A stretch of 64,000 nucleotides of DNA from Globisporangium splendens. Taxonomy: Eukaryota; Oomycota; Peronosporomycetes; Pythiales; Pythiaceae. The translations under genes and the position numbers were made by a program. The notes beneath the pieces were generated by a model, which ran no database searches, had not been told where the DNA came from, and was given only the letters and a program-made list of their open reading frames with translations. This document shows, in pieces, positions 22,127-31,587 of the stretch; position 1 is the stretch's first letter; every line of letters starts with the position of its first letter. The stretch lies in NCBI GenBank assembly GCA_006386115.1, contig VFIW01000028.1:503273-567272 (forward strand), in the 5' to 3' direction.

Positions 22127-22184
22127 GAGATTTTGGAATGAGCGAAAGAGGGCGAGACCAAGATGTCAAGGTGGCTGCATGGCC
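22127..22184 (-). promoter_or_regulatory. Inr plus conserved palindromic upstream element of a family A gene
   Basis: On the minus strand, GCTCATTCCAAAATCTC (22143-22127) is a textbook oomycete initiator with flanking element, 60 bases before the ATG at 22067. About 28 bases further upstream is GGCCATGCAGCCA (22184-22172), shared with the paralogues. Confidence 0.7.
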
Positions 22185-22658
22185 GACACTCGACATGGAC
22201 ACGAGTGGAATTTGCAGACTTATCGCCCATATTGGCGTTAACCAGCAGTCCAACAGTGCCTCGAAAATCCGAAAGGCGTTGTCTCACCGCTCCTGTGACG
22301 TGTGCGCACTTGAAAGTTGTAGGACAGGAAAACGATGTGGCCCACACAATGTGTGACGTGGTGTGTGTTGGCTGATAACTTTACCACAACTTTTCCCATC
22401 TCATGATATTCTGCTTCTCATGGACCATAGAATGCGATGTAGTCTCACATGCGTGCATGCAGATCACCGGATCCAAGTCTTCTCAACGGAGAAGGAATCT
22501 TGTAAAATGGCCGCAGCACAAAGGCGAGAAGTTTTGCACTAATGGTTCGTTTATTCATTTATTAAATAGACTACACTGCTGCCGCGTTCACAGCCTTCAT
22601 CCGTAGCTGTGCTTCCCTGGAGTGTGTGTCTGCACGTCGAGTATTCACTTAGGTGCTG

Positions 22659-22844
22659 CTAATGACCACGACGCGCTTTGCCTTTCATCGGGGAATTCGT
22701 GATGACGACAACGGGCTGGACGTTCACCGGCGTCTGGTGGCCTCGGCCTTCGCGACGACGACTTCGGTTGTCGGGTCCTGAGGAGCTCACGCAGCAGAAG
22801 CAGCACATGTCCGTGCAGAGGCAGGAGGCGAGTTCATGGCACAT
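22659..22844 (-). CDS. Small cysteine-rich protein, family A, C-terminally truncated (61 aa)
   Basis: Minus-strand paralogue with head MCHELASCLCTDMCCFCC, basic linker (SRRREGRGHQ) and the shared NVQPVVVIT block. It stops at KGKARRGH, where its relatives continue into HPNGYYYVQ and a further 15-35 residues. One extra Asn-Ser is inserted in the VVVITNSPM segment. The promoter module is present and intact, so the gene may still be expressed. It is either a shortened functional version or an early pseudogene. Confidence 0.6.
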   Translation of the reverse strand: MCHELASCLCTDMCCFCCVSSSGPDNRSRRREGRGHQTPVNVQPVVVITNSPMKGKARRGH

Positions 22845-22894
22845 GATATTATGGCAGGGTGGTAGTAAGTCGCTTGACCTTGTTTTTGGGTGAC

Positions 22895-22953
22895 GCAGAT
22901 TGTGGAATGAACGAAAGAGAGTGAGGTGAAGGTGTGGGGATGGCTACATGGCC
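22895..22953 (-). promoter_or_regulatory. Inr plus conserved upstream element of the truncated family A gene
   Basis: Minus-strand TTCATTCCACAATCTGC (22911-22895) is the initiator-like core. GGCCATGTAGCCA (22953-22941) lies about 30 bases upstream, as in the paralogues at 22067 and 24143. Confidence 0.65.
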
Positions 22954-22999
22954 GTCACTCGATGGAAACACGAATGGAATTGTGCTGAACTCATCACAG

Positions 23000-24000
23000 T
23001 TTGGTGGCCACACCTGTTCATGCTGTCGTAGCCAGTCCAACGGTGCACTGACAATCCGTAACGTGTCGTCTCACCGTTCCTGCGACGCGTGCACACTTGA
23101 AATTTGTAGCGGCGTGGTGCGTTGGCTGATAACTCAGCCGCCTCTTTTCCCATCTCGCGATATGCTGCGACTGTAGACCCATGTTTATTTGTCCCACCTC
23201 GGTGCTTACAGATCATCACGTTCCAGTCTCAAGTGCATGTTGTCGTGTGACTAGTATCGCCAACAAGCGTCTGAAGCAAAGGACAATGCAGCTTGTCAAA
23301 GCTGTACGGTGAACGTTATATAGTGCGAGTACGACGACACGAATCAATGGCGCAACTTGGCTGCTGTGTGCGTATGGCTGGAGCGAAGCGACACATGTGA
23401 GCTCAAGTGGCTGGTGAACTGTGAATAAGCGCTCGGCCATAGCAATCCTTGCTGCTGTTCGCTCTACAACAAGTCTGAGTTGCCGCCTGCATTGAGTAAG
23501 GACTGTTTGCTCGTCGCAATGTTTGCTGCGGTATCAGATCGCGTGCATCTACTTCGTTAAAAAGTGTCCTCCCAGTGACTGAAAAACCGCCACGTCAAAC
23601 GTTGACCATCGGATGGGTTTCACCTACACTTCAAGCACTCTTTCCCTAGCTTACCAAGCGAGGACACTTTGTTGGATTCTAATCATGGGACCTATTTTCG
23701 CTGGGAACTAGAAGTAGAATGGTCGAATGCGCTTTGGTCGAACCAAGTTCCAATCTCTGTGGCCCATGAAAAGCAGATCAGCAATAAGATGGGAAAAGTC
23801 GTGGCCAAAAGTCACCAGCTCTGTACCACGTCACACATTGTGTGGGCCACATGAGTACATGTTGTTACAATTTTCAAATGCGCACATGTCGCATGAACGG
23901 TGAGACAATCATTTTCTGCTCATTTGGAGCTCTGCAGTGTGCACCGTTAGACTGACTGATGAAAATGGATTTCCGAGGACAACATCTAAAATTCCCATTT
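23000..24000. other. Intergenic between paralogous genes
   Basis: About 1 kb between the divergent family A genes at 22844 and 24143. Patches resemble the upstream region of the 22067 gene (for example the stretch around 23040-23110, with CACCGTTCCTGCGACGCGTG). This indicates old segmental duplication of flanking DNA. No gene is supported. Confidence 0.45.
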
Positions 24001-24017
24001 GCGTGGCGTTCCTGACG

Positions 24018-24075
24018 GCCATGTAGCCATCTCAACATTTCAGTCTCATTCTCTCTCGCTCATTCCAAAATCTGC
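24018..24075 (+). promoter_or_regulatory. Inr plus conserved upstream element of a family A gene
   Basis: GGCCATGTAGCCA (24018-24030) is followed 28 bases later by GCTCATTCCAAAATCTGC (24058-24075), the full oomycete initiator plus flanking promoter region. The ATG is about 70 bases downstream, at 24143. Confidence 0.72.
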
Positions 24076-24142
24076 TTTAAAAGCGCAACCACCACCACAA
24101 CAAGCCCAGGCGATCGACCATCGCCTAACTAATCCCTTCACC

Positions 24143-24433
24143 ATGTGCGACGAACTCGCTTCCTGTCTCTGCGGATACATGTGTTGCGTCTGCTGCGTCA
24201 GCGCCGCCGAATCCGACAAACGAAGCCGCCGCCGCGAATGCCGCGGCCACCAAGCGCCAGTGTACGTGCAGCCTGTCGTCGTCACGACAGTTCCGATGAA
24301 TGACAAAGCGCATCGCGGTCACCAGCAGCACCCAAACGGCTACTACTACGTGCAGCAAACGCCCCAGGGCGACCAAGTGCTGTACCACCCGACGCAATAT
24401 GGCCCTCAACACAAAGGCAAACACCGCAGATAA
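24143..24433 (+). CDS. Small cysteine-rich protein, family A (96 aa)
   Basis: Intronless plus-strand gene with head MCDELASCLCGYMCCVCC, basic linker (KRSRRRECRGHQ), VYVQPVVVTTVPMNDK, HPNGYYYVQQ, and the longest tail of its subgroup (VLYHPTQYGPQHKGKHRR). Compared with 22067 it is 15 residues longer. Compared with 22844 it shows what that gene has lost. Three paralogues in inverted and direct orientation within 2.4 kb indicate recent local duplication. Function is unknown. The cysteine head without a signal peptide suggests attachment to the cytosolic face of a membrane by acylation, which is inference. Confidence 0.74.
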   Translation: MCDELASCLCGYMCCVCCVSAAESDKRSRRRECRGHQAPVYVQPVVVTTVPMNDKAHRGHQQHPNGYYYVQQTPQGDQVLYHPTQYGPQHKGKHRR

Positions 24434-24833
24434 GCTAGAAGCAAAGCTATAAACGCATGTCAAATAATGTAACCTATCGAATGGAAATATGAAAACTATC
24501 TCACGAACCATCAGCACAAATTCTTGACATTGCTATCACTTGTGTAGGTTTGCTGCTGTTCGCATATCGCAATGCGTGCAACAACGGAGATACCTTCAAA
24601 CCAGGATAGTGATTGTAAGCACACACGACCTTTTCTTCACAAAATACGCGCTCAAGTTGTACTTTTAATTTGCGCTTTTGTCGGTGATCAAGTTTGACCT
24701 CGTCCCAACACACAACAGAGCGCCACATGCAGCTCCGCTCTTCTTCATTCCTCTCAATGCAAACGCGCAAAGAGAAGAACCATAGCGGAATTTAAAACTA
24801 CAATACTCTTTGTCTGGAAACTCTCAATTACTT

Positions 24834-25187
24834 TTACACATGACGATGCATTTCCTCGTTGCTTGGCGGCGCTTTGTAGCTCGGGTCTTGCGGGTAGTAT
24901 CCTCCCGGTGGTGCAGCATTCGGCGGCTGTATCTCCACGGGCACCACTGCGACGGCGGGTGCGTACGCGACTTCGCCCATGGGGGTTTCCGCAGCATCGT
25001 CGTAGCTGTAGCTCTTGGGCTTGGCGCAACCGCAGCAGCTCTCGCACTTGTCGAACCAGCTATTGCAGCAGCGACCGCACACGGGGCGGCACACGATGTC
25101 GCAGCAGAGCGAGCCCACCGTCGCGCACGCCGCGATGCAGATACCCTGCACGCAGGCCACGCAGCACTCTTTGCAGCACTCGTCCAT
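24834..25187 (-). CDS. Small cysteine-rich protein, family B (117 aa)
   Basis: Minus strand, 117 residues from ATG 25187; an in-frame ATG at 25259 would add residues of no obvious character, so I prefer the start directly before the Cys cluster. The first 57 residues hold about 18 cysteines (MDECCKECCVACVQG, GSLCCDIVC, CGRCCNSWFDKCESCCGC). The rest is Pro/Ala/Tyr-rich with VVPVEIQPP and GGYYPQDPSY. The layout (Cys head, PV/Q-rich middle, Tyr-rich tail) parallels family A, but the head is longer and not alignable beyond the pattern. It is probably a distant member of the same group; function unknown. Confidence 0.65.
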   Translation of the reverse strand: MDECCKECCVACVQGICIAACATVGSLCCDIVCRPVCGRCCNSWFDKCESCCGCAKPKSYSYDDAAETPMGEVAYAPAVAVVPVEIQPPNAAPPGGYYPQDPSYKAPPSNEEMHRHV

Positions 25188-26455
25188 TCTCGTCTTCTCT
25201 CGGCGGCGCACGATTGGAAATGGGAACGGCGGTGCCAATGGCACGACCTGAACGCACATCAGGGCTGTCATACTTGATATAGTGCATCTAGTGATTCTTC
25301 TCTCACTTGGTCACTTGGCGCACAATATTATGTATAAAAGGAAATATTACAGCAATGCTTATCTGTTTTGGTTTTCTTGAGATCAGTTTTTAATGGTTTG
25401 TAATTTTGTCAGAGCATTGGTTTGTAGAGGATTGGACTGTACCTCATCGTTCAAGTACACGATCCAACATTCGCTATTTCAGCAGAAAGTTGAATTTCTC
25501 TCTATAGCATAACTTTGTTGAACCATAACGGTACTGTTGAAGTGGATTTTTTTGGAGGTCACGAGAGCAAACAAAAATTAAACACACGATGAACGCACCA
25601 AAATGCTCTGTTATCAGTTGACTCCATAGTGGTACACTGGCGGTGTTTCGTCGGCATTTGCTCGGTTCTCGAGCCTGAAGTGGCCGCTGATGTTTGCGCT
25701 CGAGTTGCATTCATCGGCGCGTGCAGACCAGATGACTCTCTCAAAGCAGCTGAGTGAAGAGCTCTTTGCGATTTGCTTCGAGTCACAGAACGGTTGGATG
25801 CCGTGGGGCTTTGCGTGAGGCGATAGTCTTCGATCACTGCTTTCGTCGTTTCGATGTGGCACCCAGCGCGTCGTGCAGAGTGGTGCTCGCTTCGTCTCAA
25901 AAGCGCGCATGTCCTTCAGGATGGCAGTCGTTGATGCTTTGAGTTGCAGTATCAGGAAATAGCGCACGCCGTCCATTGTCCACAGACTGAACGCATGTGT
26001 CGCACAACACGTCGGGATTGTGAGTAGCACACGCATCCGCGCCAGCCTCGAGCGAAGAGCTCAGAAGCCATTGCATCCAAGTATGAGAGAGCAAATGCTG
26101 ACGTTCCCAAGGCGGAAAATCCGAAAGTGACTGCTGATTTCGAAAAAAGTGGCGATTTCTCAACCTATTCAGCTTTATGCACCAAGTGTTTTCAGTGATA
26201 GCGAAGTAATTTATTCTGCAATCAAATCTCGCTAATTGGGGAATTATACTTTAGAATCCCGCTAAAATCTGGCAATGATCCGCAAAACAGTTTCTGTGTC
26301 AACAGTTCGATGGTTATGGTGACTGCTGCTGATTCGTGTTCATCTCTTTTGGGTAACAGCATTGAATATTTTGCTTTTCCATCACCCTCGTCTTAAAACG
26401 ATTCGACTTGGGGTTGAGACTGTCTTGGCGGCGACATTGGATGGCCATGTGAACA
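25188..26455. other. Intergenic, possible decayed coding sequence
   Basis: About 1.27 kb. Two overlapping minus-strand frames at about 25614-26036 and 25897-26163 have moderately coding-like composition but no recognisable domain, and they switch frame near 25950. This could be a decayed gene. I do not call one. Confidence 0.35.
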
Positions 26456-26752
26456 TTACTGGAGCTCTACTTTGACTGGGATGACTTGCGGTGCGGGACA
26501 CGAAACTGAGGAGGAAGATGGCGTCCCAGTCGTGGCTTTCTTCACATCACTAAAATCGGCTTTCTCCTTTGCGTCTGAGCAAAATCTAGCGGTACCGCAG
26601 CATAGAACCTCGACGTACGTCTCATTGTCGCAATCCTGGATGGTCTCGCTGCATGCACCATCGCAGCATTCGCAGTCGCATTCGCAATCGACCAAATCGA
26701 CGTCACACGCGCAACAGCAGCACTCAGTATCACAATTCTCGGGATTCTCCAT
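26456..26752 (-). CDS. Small cysteine-rich protein, family B-like (98 aa)
   Basis: Minus strand, 98 residues. The head (NCDTECCCCACDVDLVDCECDC, then ECCDGAC) is Cys- and Asp/Glu-rich. A second cluster VLCCGTARFC lies near residue 50, and the Ser/Thr-rich tail ends APQVIPVKVELQ, resembling VVPVEIQP of the 25187 gene. The acidic Cys-rich composition could suit metal binding, in the manner of metallothioneins. An overlapping plus-strand frame (26472-27158) is longer but has the look of a shadow. Confidence 0.5.
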   Translation of the reverse strand: MENPENCDTECCCCACDVDLVDCECDCECCDGACSETIQDCDNETYVEVLCCGTARFCSDAKEKADFSDVKKATTGTPSSSSVSCPAPQVIPVKVELQ

Positions 26753-27740
26753 TCTTCCCTTTCAAGAACCGCCCAGTGGCAGCCTGATGCAGCAGCAAGT
26801 CGTGATGAGACCAATGCTTTGCAATGCAGGAATAAGGCTGCACGAGTCATTCTTTACTCAGAGCAGCTACTTGTCTGAGCCGCTTACCTATTTATTTCTG
26901 CTGGCAGGTGTAATAGCTATTTTTACTGCAGCCGCTGCCGTCAGCAAAAACAAGCGTCAACTGTGTGCCCAAATCCTTGCAGATATTTCCATGAGAAGCT
27001 CAGGAACTAGGATTGCAAGGAGCGTCCATAAGGCTCATCGCGGACTCGACACGTCAGTGCTCATCCTGAACCAGTCATTTTCTAAAACTGGGCAGGCTTC
27101 ACAGTACTGGTTTAGACGCAAGACCATGCGGGTTTTCAAGAGAAATGCAGGCTTTTGAATTGTGCTTGATTGCACGCATGGAAACGTCGTGGAAGTAATA
27201 AAGATTGGTCCATCCATTGGATTATTTTATCGGATTCGAGCAAGCCAATTCCATCATCCATCCCACCGTGATCTTCCTTTACCCACGTGGTCATCCCGTA
27301 AATGCACGTTCTGTTTGGTATTCAACTCTGTATCCAACGTGTTCACAACCACATAAATACGGTTTCCATCCGTGTGCAACGCGGGACAAGCCAAACTTGT
27401 TCGATGGAAAAGTACAGTACACACCTGACCATCACTCTGTCCCCCAAACCATCACCCAGATCCATCAAGTCTCGAGTGAGGAGCTCCTCAAGAAGAAAAA
27501 AAGTGAAAGGCACGTGCCCAAAGCGCAGCTCTCCAGCGGCGAAACGGAGATGGTCCCGTCCACTACAAGCACCGAGATTCGATTTCGCTATCACAGGAAT
27601 CCCCGTCTCGCAGCGAGGAGGTCCTCCCCCGACGTTCATTCGTTTTATTGCGCGGCACTCAGTCCGGCTGGCGACAGGATCCCACACACGAAAAAAAGAA
27701 CCCGAGCGCAACAACCAGTCAAGCGAGCGCTCTACCGAAA
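26753..27740. other. Intergenic upstream of the serine hydrolase gene
   Basis: About 990 bases without a supported gene. Near 27634 the sequence GTTCATTCGTTTTATT resembles an oomycete initiator, about 100 bases ahead of the ATG at 27741. Confidence 0.5.
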
Positions 27741-29213
27741 ATGAAGGAGGCATTGCCGTTGCTGCAGGAGTCCGTGCCGCCAAGTGCTACGTCAATGACG
27801 CCCTCAGCGACGACCATGGCGTTGCAGCGCCGCAAGCGCCGCATTGGTCGCGCGACGTGCAGCTTTGCCGCAGCGCTGCTCGTGACGCTCGTACTGATGC
27901 TCGTGTCGTGGTCGTCGACGCAGACCGCGTCGCCCACGGAACTGGAGTCGATTATGGACGAGTACCGTACGAACGGGTTCTCGGGCGTCGTGCGCGTGAG
28001 CCACAATGGTGAGGGCAAGTTCAGCGACTGGATGGGGCTCGCGAACGAGGAGTTTGAGGTCCCGATGGCGAAACACAGTATCTTTCCGATCGGTAGCAAC
28101 TCCAAGATTTTCACGGCCGTTGCGATGTACCAGCTGCAAGAGCGCGGACTCGTAAACCTCTCGGCGCCGGTGAACGAGTACTTGGGTCACGCGGACTTTG
28201 TGGCCTTTGGATTCGCGAACCAGACGCAGTGGTGCCCTCGCGTCGCGCAGGCTGCACCAAGCAGCGCTGGATGTGAGAGCGTGACATTCGTCAACCTTCT
28301 GACCATGGGCTCTGGCATCGACGACAGCGCGGTGAACGACGTCGCGTACTACAAGGGCTCGATCGCCAAGCACGTCGGCGCGTTTATCAACGAGCCGCTC
28401 GTGTTTCAACCGGGAACCAACTACTCGTACACACACGCCAACTACGTTTTGCTCTCGTACATGATCGAGAAACTGAGCGGACAGCAGCTCGACGCGTACC
28501 TGAGCAAGCAGATTTTCCAGCCGATTGGCCTCAAGAAGACGTACTACGACCCGTATTCGGGTGGCCGCTACGTGCACAAAGGGTTTGTCAACCAGTATGT
28601 GGACTTTTACACACAACCACGCGCTGCCGTGACCACCGTGGCCGTACAGCAAAAGAAAGAGTATCTTTCCACCGGCACGTGCTCTCCAGACGCGAACAGC
28701 GGCGCGCTCAGTGGCGCAGGCGGCATCCACTCGACCATGAAGGACATGCATCGCGTGTACAAGGATCTCTTCCACAACCGCGGCCGCGAGTCCAAGGTGC
28801 TCAGTGAGGTATCGATCCTGTCGATGGTGCAGACGCGGAACCCCGTGCGGCCTTCGTACGCTCAGGGCATCGAGGTCGCGTTTGACGAAGCTGACGTGGC
28901 GCGTGAATGGCCCTCGACAATCTCATCGTGTGGCCAGATGAAGTGCGTTGTGACGTGTCTAGCGATGCAAATGCCGAACACGGGCTCGTCGGTGATCGCC
29001 GGCGCGTTCACGAACCACATCGAGTACATTTTCCCGACCTGGGACGCGTTCGAGCAGTGGCAACCGAACCAACTCTGGGTGGCGTCACCAACTGGCAGTC
29101 CAAGCAATGGCGCGCTCACCCATGACTTTGATCAGGGTGACTACCAAATCGGGGGTCTCTCCTGGGCTCTGCTTGATGCGTTTCTCCGGTACACGAAGGT
29201 GTCGGAGAACTAG
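27741..29213 (+). CDS. Beta-lactamase-like (class C / serine hydrolase) membrane-anchored protein
   Basis: Intronless, 490 residues from ATG 27741. A basic segment (RRKRRIGR) followed by a hydrophobic helix at about residues 45-65 indicates a signal anchor with the catalytic part outside the cytosol. The beta-lactamase/D-Ala carboxypeptidase fold is shown by FPIGSNSKIFTAVAMYQL near residue 115, whose SxxK (SNSK) supplies the nucleophile Ser and general base Lys. YSYTHANYVLLSYMIEKLSG supplies the second-motif Tyr. GALSGAGGIHSTMKDM is the typical late block. Eukaryotic members (LACTB-like, esterases) act on esters or peptides, not antibiotics; the substrate here is unknown. Several NxS/T sites (NYS, NLS, NQT) fit a secretory-pathway protein. 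Confidence 0.85.
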   Translation: MKEALPLLQESVPPSATSMTPSATTMALQRRKRRIGRATCSFAAALLVTLVLMLVSWSSTQTASPTELESIMDEYRTNGFSGVVRVSHNGEGKFSDWMGLANEEFEVPMAKHSIFPIGSNSKIFTAVAMYQLQERGLVNLSAPVNEYLGHADFVAFGFANQTQWCPRVAQAAPSSAGCESVTFVNLLTMGSGIDDSAVNDVAYYKGSIAKHVGAFINEPLVFQPGTNYSYTHANYVLLSYMIEKLSGQQLDAYLSKQIFQPIGLKKTYYDPYSGGRYVHKGFVNQYVDFYTQPRAAVTTVAVQQKKEYLSTGTCSPDANSGALSGAGGIHSTMKDMHRVYKDLFHNRGRESKVLSEVSILSMVQTRNPVRPSYAQGIEVAFDEADVAREWPSTISSCGQMKCVVTCLAMQMPNTGSSVIAGAFTNHIEYIFPTWDAFEQWQPNQLWVASPTGSPSNGALTHDFDQGDYQIGGLSWALLDAFLRYTKVSEN

Positions 29214-29297
29214 TGTTGTGTCTGGGCATTTGTATGTTGTTCTTGCCGTTGTTTTATTTCCGAGTGGATGTGGACATTAATGGAATACTTTTGCATT

Positions 29298-30749
29298 CTA
29301 GTCGTCGCCGTCGTCTCCGAAGTCATCGCGTGCGAACTGGCCAACGTTTGGGAAATTCATGCCATCGCCGGCGAAGAGGATCTCGTGGACCAAGCCGTCG
29401 ATTGGTGCCCGTCGCGCGGCTTCCACGGCGTCCAACTTTGCTTGACGCTCGCGATACGCGGCTTCATCTTTCTCCTGCTGCCGTCTTCGTTCTTCTTCTT
29501 GTTTCCGACGTCGCTCGCGCTTGGCGTCGAGACGCTTCTGCTCAGCGATCATGTCGGCGTTCCACCAGTCGTACAGCTTGGTCTGCGAGAGTTTCATCAC
29601 ATCCCCCAGCTCATTGAGCAGACCTTGTGCGATGCCCAAGTCCAGCAGCGCGGCAAAACCCGAACGCTTGAGGCCACCGTTGTCCTTCATCATGTTGGCG
29701 ATGATCTTGAGAAACTCGTTGAAGCCGATGGCGCCACTGCCGTCCTCGTCGACCTCCAATAGCATCGATTTCAGGTCGTAGTCCTCGATCTTCTTGCCCA
29801 GTTTCTTGATCAGCACCTGGATCTCGTGCTCGTCGATGGACCCGCTGCCGTCGAGATCCAATTTGATGAACTGTCGCTTCAGGTTGTCGAGTTCCTTGGG
29901 ACCAAACAAGACCGCGAGCTCCAGCGACGCAGTGTACTGGTTTCTGCCCTTCTGCTTATTCAGGATCATGAGAAACTCCTCAAATTCGACCTCGCCGTTC
30001 GAGTTCTTGTCGACTTCTTTGATCATATCCTGCACGTTCTTCAGCGTGAGCTGCTCGCCCAGAGATGTCAGCAGCTTAAGAAGCTCCGGTGCGCTGATCG
30101 AGCCGCTGCGGTCGGCGTCGTAGTGGTCGAACTGCTGGCGAACAAGCTCGCGTTCTTTCGCCGTGAACCCAAGCGCATCTTTTCTATCGCCGCCACTCTG
30201 GCTCTCGCCTTCTCTCTCTTCGACTTTTTCTGCTTCATCATTATCGTCGCCATCACTTTCTTCCTCTTCTCCGTCTTCATCCGTAGTCTCTGGTTGCACT
30301 TGATCGTCATCCGGCTGCTGCTCTTCCACATCTACCAACTTGGTTCCATCTCCTTCTAACGTGAGGTCGCTGCCAGCATTGCCACCTGCCTCTCCGTAGA
30401 TCGACGACAGCGCGATGTCTTCATGCTGCTTGAGCACTTTGGGCTTTTCCCACGTCGTCTCGCCCGTCCTCTTGTTGTAATAGTAGTAGAGACCCGAGTC
30501 CTCATCGTAAAACTTCTCAAACACCGTCGCCAGGAGCGCATGCAGGAGCTTCCTCGCGTCGCGGCACTGGAAGAGCCGTTGGATTTTCGATGCTGCGGCC
30601 ACGCGAACATCGCCCAGACTGCCATTGTCCTTGATGGGCTCCACAGGCGTGCTTGAAGGAATGGAAGGGATGTCGGTTGCGGCTCGCAATGCATGCATTG
30701 CTGGCGGCAGTTCTGGCGTGGAGAATGCAAATGGATCGGAGCTGTTCAT
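29298..30749 (-). CDS. IQ-WW-four EF-hand calcium-binding protein
   Basis: Intronless, minus strand, 483 residues from ATG 30749; the frame further upstream has only a TTG. An IQ-like motif (SKIQRLFQCRDARKLLHAL) near residue 55 could bind calmodulin. A WW domain follows near residue 80-100 (GLYYYYNKRTGETTWEKP), expected to bind proline motifs. After an acidic linker come two EF-hand pairs. Their loops are DADRSGSISAPE, DKNSNGEVEFEE, DLDGSGSIDEHE and DEDGSGAIGFNE, each with complete 1-3-5-12 ligands. The C-terminus is an Arg/Glu coiled coil (RRRKQEEERRRQQEK). It is therefore likely a calcium-responsive adaptor, perhaps cytoskeletal or flagellar. Its promoter abuts the left 652-bp inverted repeat. 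Confidence 0.85.
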   Translation of the reverse strand: MNSSDPFAFSTPELPPAMHALRAATDIPSIPSSTPVEPIKDNGSLGDVRVAAASKIQRLFQCRDARKLLHALLATVFEKFYDEDSGLYYYYNKRTGETTWEKPKVLKQHEDIALSSIYGEAGGNAGSDLTLEGDGTKLVDVEEQQPDDDQVQPETTDEDGEEEESDGDDNDEAEKVEEREGESQSGGDRKDALGFTAKERELVRQQFDHYDADRSGSISAPELLKLLTSLGEQLTLKNVQDMIKEVDKNSNGEVEFEEFLMILNKQKGRNQYTASLELAVLFGPKELDNLKRQFIKLDLDGSGSIDEHEIQVLIKKLGKKIEDYDLKSMLLEVDEDGSGAIGFNEFLKIIANMMKDNGGLKRSGFAALLDLGIAQGLLNELGDVMKLSQTKLYDWWNADMIAEQKRLDAKRERRRKQEEERRRQQEKDEAAYRERQAKLDAVEAARRAPIDGLVHEILFAGDGMNFPNVGQFARDDFGDDGDD

Positions 30750-30935
30750 GTTTGGTGACGAGACACCCAACCTTCTCCAGTCCGATCAAGGTTGAAAAGT
30801 GATGCTTCGTGAATGACCCTCACGCAATAACCAGACACTGTACCAATACTTTCAAATCTACAAGACCACAATACGGCGAACACAGCAACCGGTGTGATTA
30901 TAGATGGTAGTGTACCATCACGCCAGTGGCAAATG

Positions 30936-31587
30936 GCTCCATATCGGCAAAAATCGGACATTTTCGAACAGGGGAAATTTCTCAGACAGATGCCTAACCC
31001 CATAAATGGACGGTTACGGTTGATAGAGACCCTTTAGAAACAGACATTCTCGCCGCCAACGCATTACTGGTAAGTAATGCACAGACAGCAAGAACGTGGA
31101 CGCGCAAGCGACACACTGTCGAAGCAAGCATTGCGTTGCGCCAGCAACCAAAGTGCATGTGACGACTGCAGAGATGATGACGGTGCTCCGAGAATGGCCC
31201 CCGTGACTGCGTGCAAGGCAAGAGCGGGCGTGAGACAACGGCCAAGTGACCGCTCGCTTGAGCTATCCTTGAGCTTTGGACAACGACAACAGCGATGCGG
31301 AGAAGCAGCGGAGCCGAGCGACCGTGAGCGCGTTGGGACGGATTGATCGAGAGCATACGCGCATGCTCGACGAGGGTGGCGCGTCGACAACAGCCTGGCC
31401 GCGAGCACGAACACGACGATGCAGCGACCACAAGAGGCGACTGTGTGCATGACGAGGCGTGGTGGCGGCAATGACAGTGCGGTCATGCGCACGACCATGA
31501 CGGGTGCAGAAGCGCGGCTGTGTGCATGAGAAGCATCACACACATAAACTCTGTGTGCGGCACGTCGAGCGTGATCTGGCGGGGAAG
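30936..31587 (+). repeat. Left arm of a 652-bp inverted repeat
   Basis: This segment is the reverse complement of 40610-41261, with the same length and, in every part I compared, the same sequence. The outer end begins GCTCCATATCGGC and the inner end is GGCGGGGAAG. It encodes only short open frames, mirrored in the other arm. No direct target duplication is evident outside the arms. Candidates are terminal repeats of a fold-back or Mutator-like DNA element, or an inverted segmental duplication of the AASDH promoter. Confidence 0.85.

Noticed and set aside
12570..25187. Secreted cysteine-rich effectors or RxLR effectors
   Set aside because: None of these small proteins has a signal peptide, and no RxLR or LFLAK motif follows a signal peptide anywhere in the window. 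Cysteines cluster at the very N-terminus instead of being spaced as in secreted knottin-like effectors.
26472..27158. 228-codon plus-strand ORF overlapping the 26752 cysteine-rich gene
   Set aside because: The opposite strand has the coherent Cys-head layout seen in its neighbours. The plus-strand product is a mix of low complexity and unrelated segments.
31077..31346. 89-codon and 145-codon ORFs within the inverted-repeat arms, present identically in both
   Set aside because: Duplication of the arm explains their conservation. Several overlapping frames in the same stretch are equally open, and none has a recognisable product.
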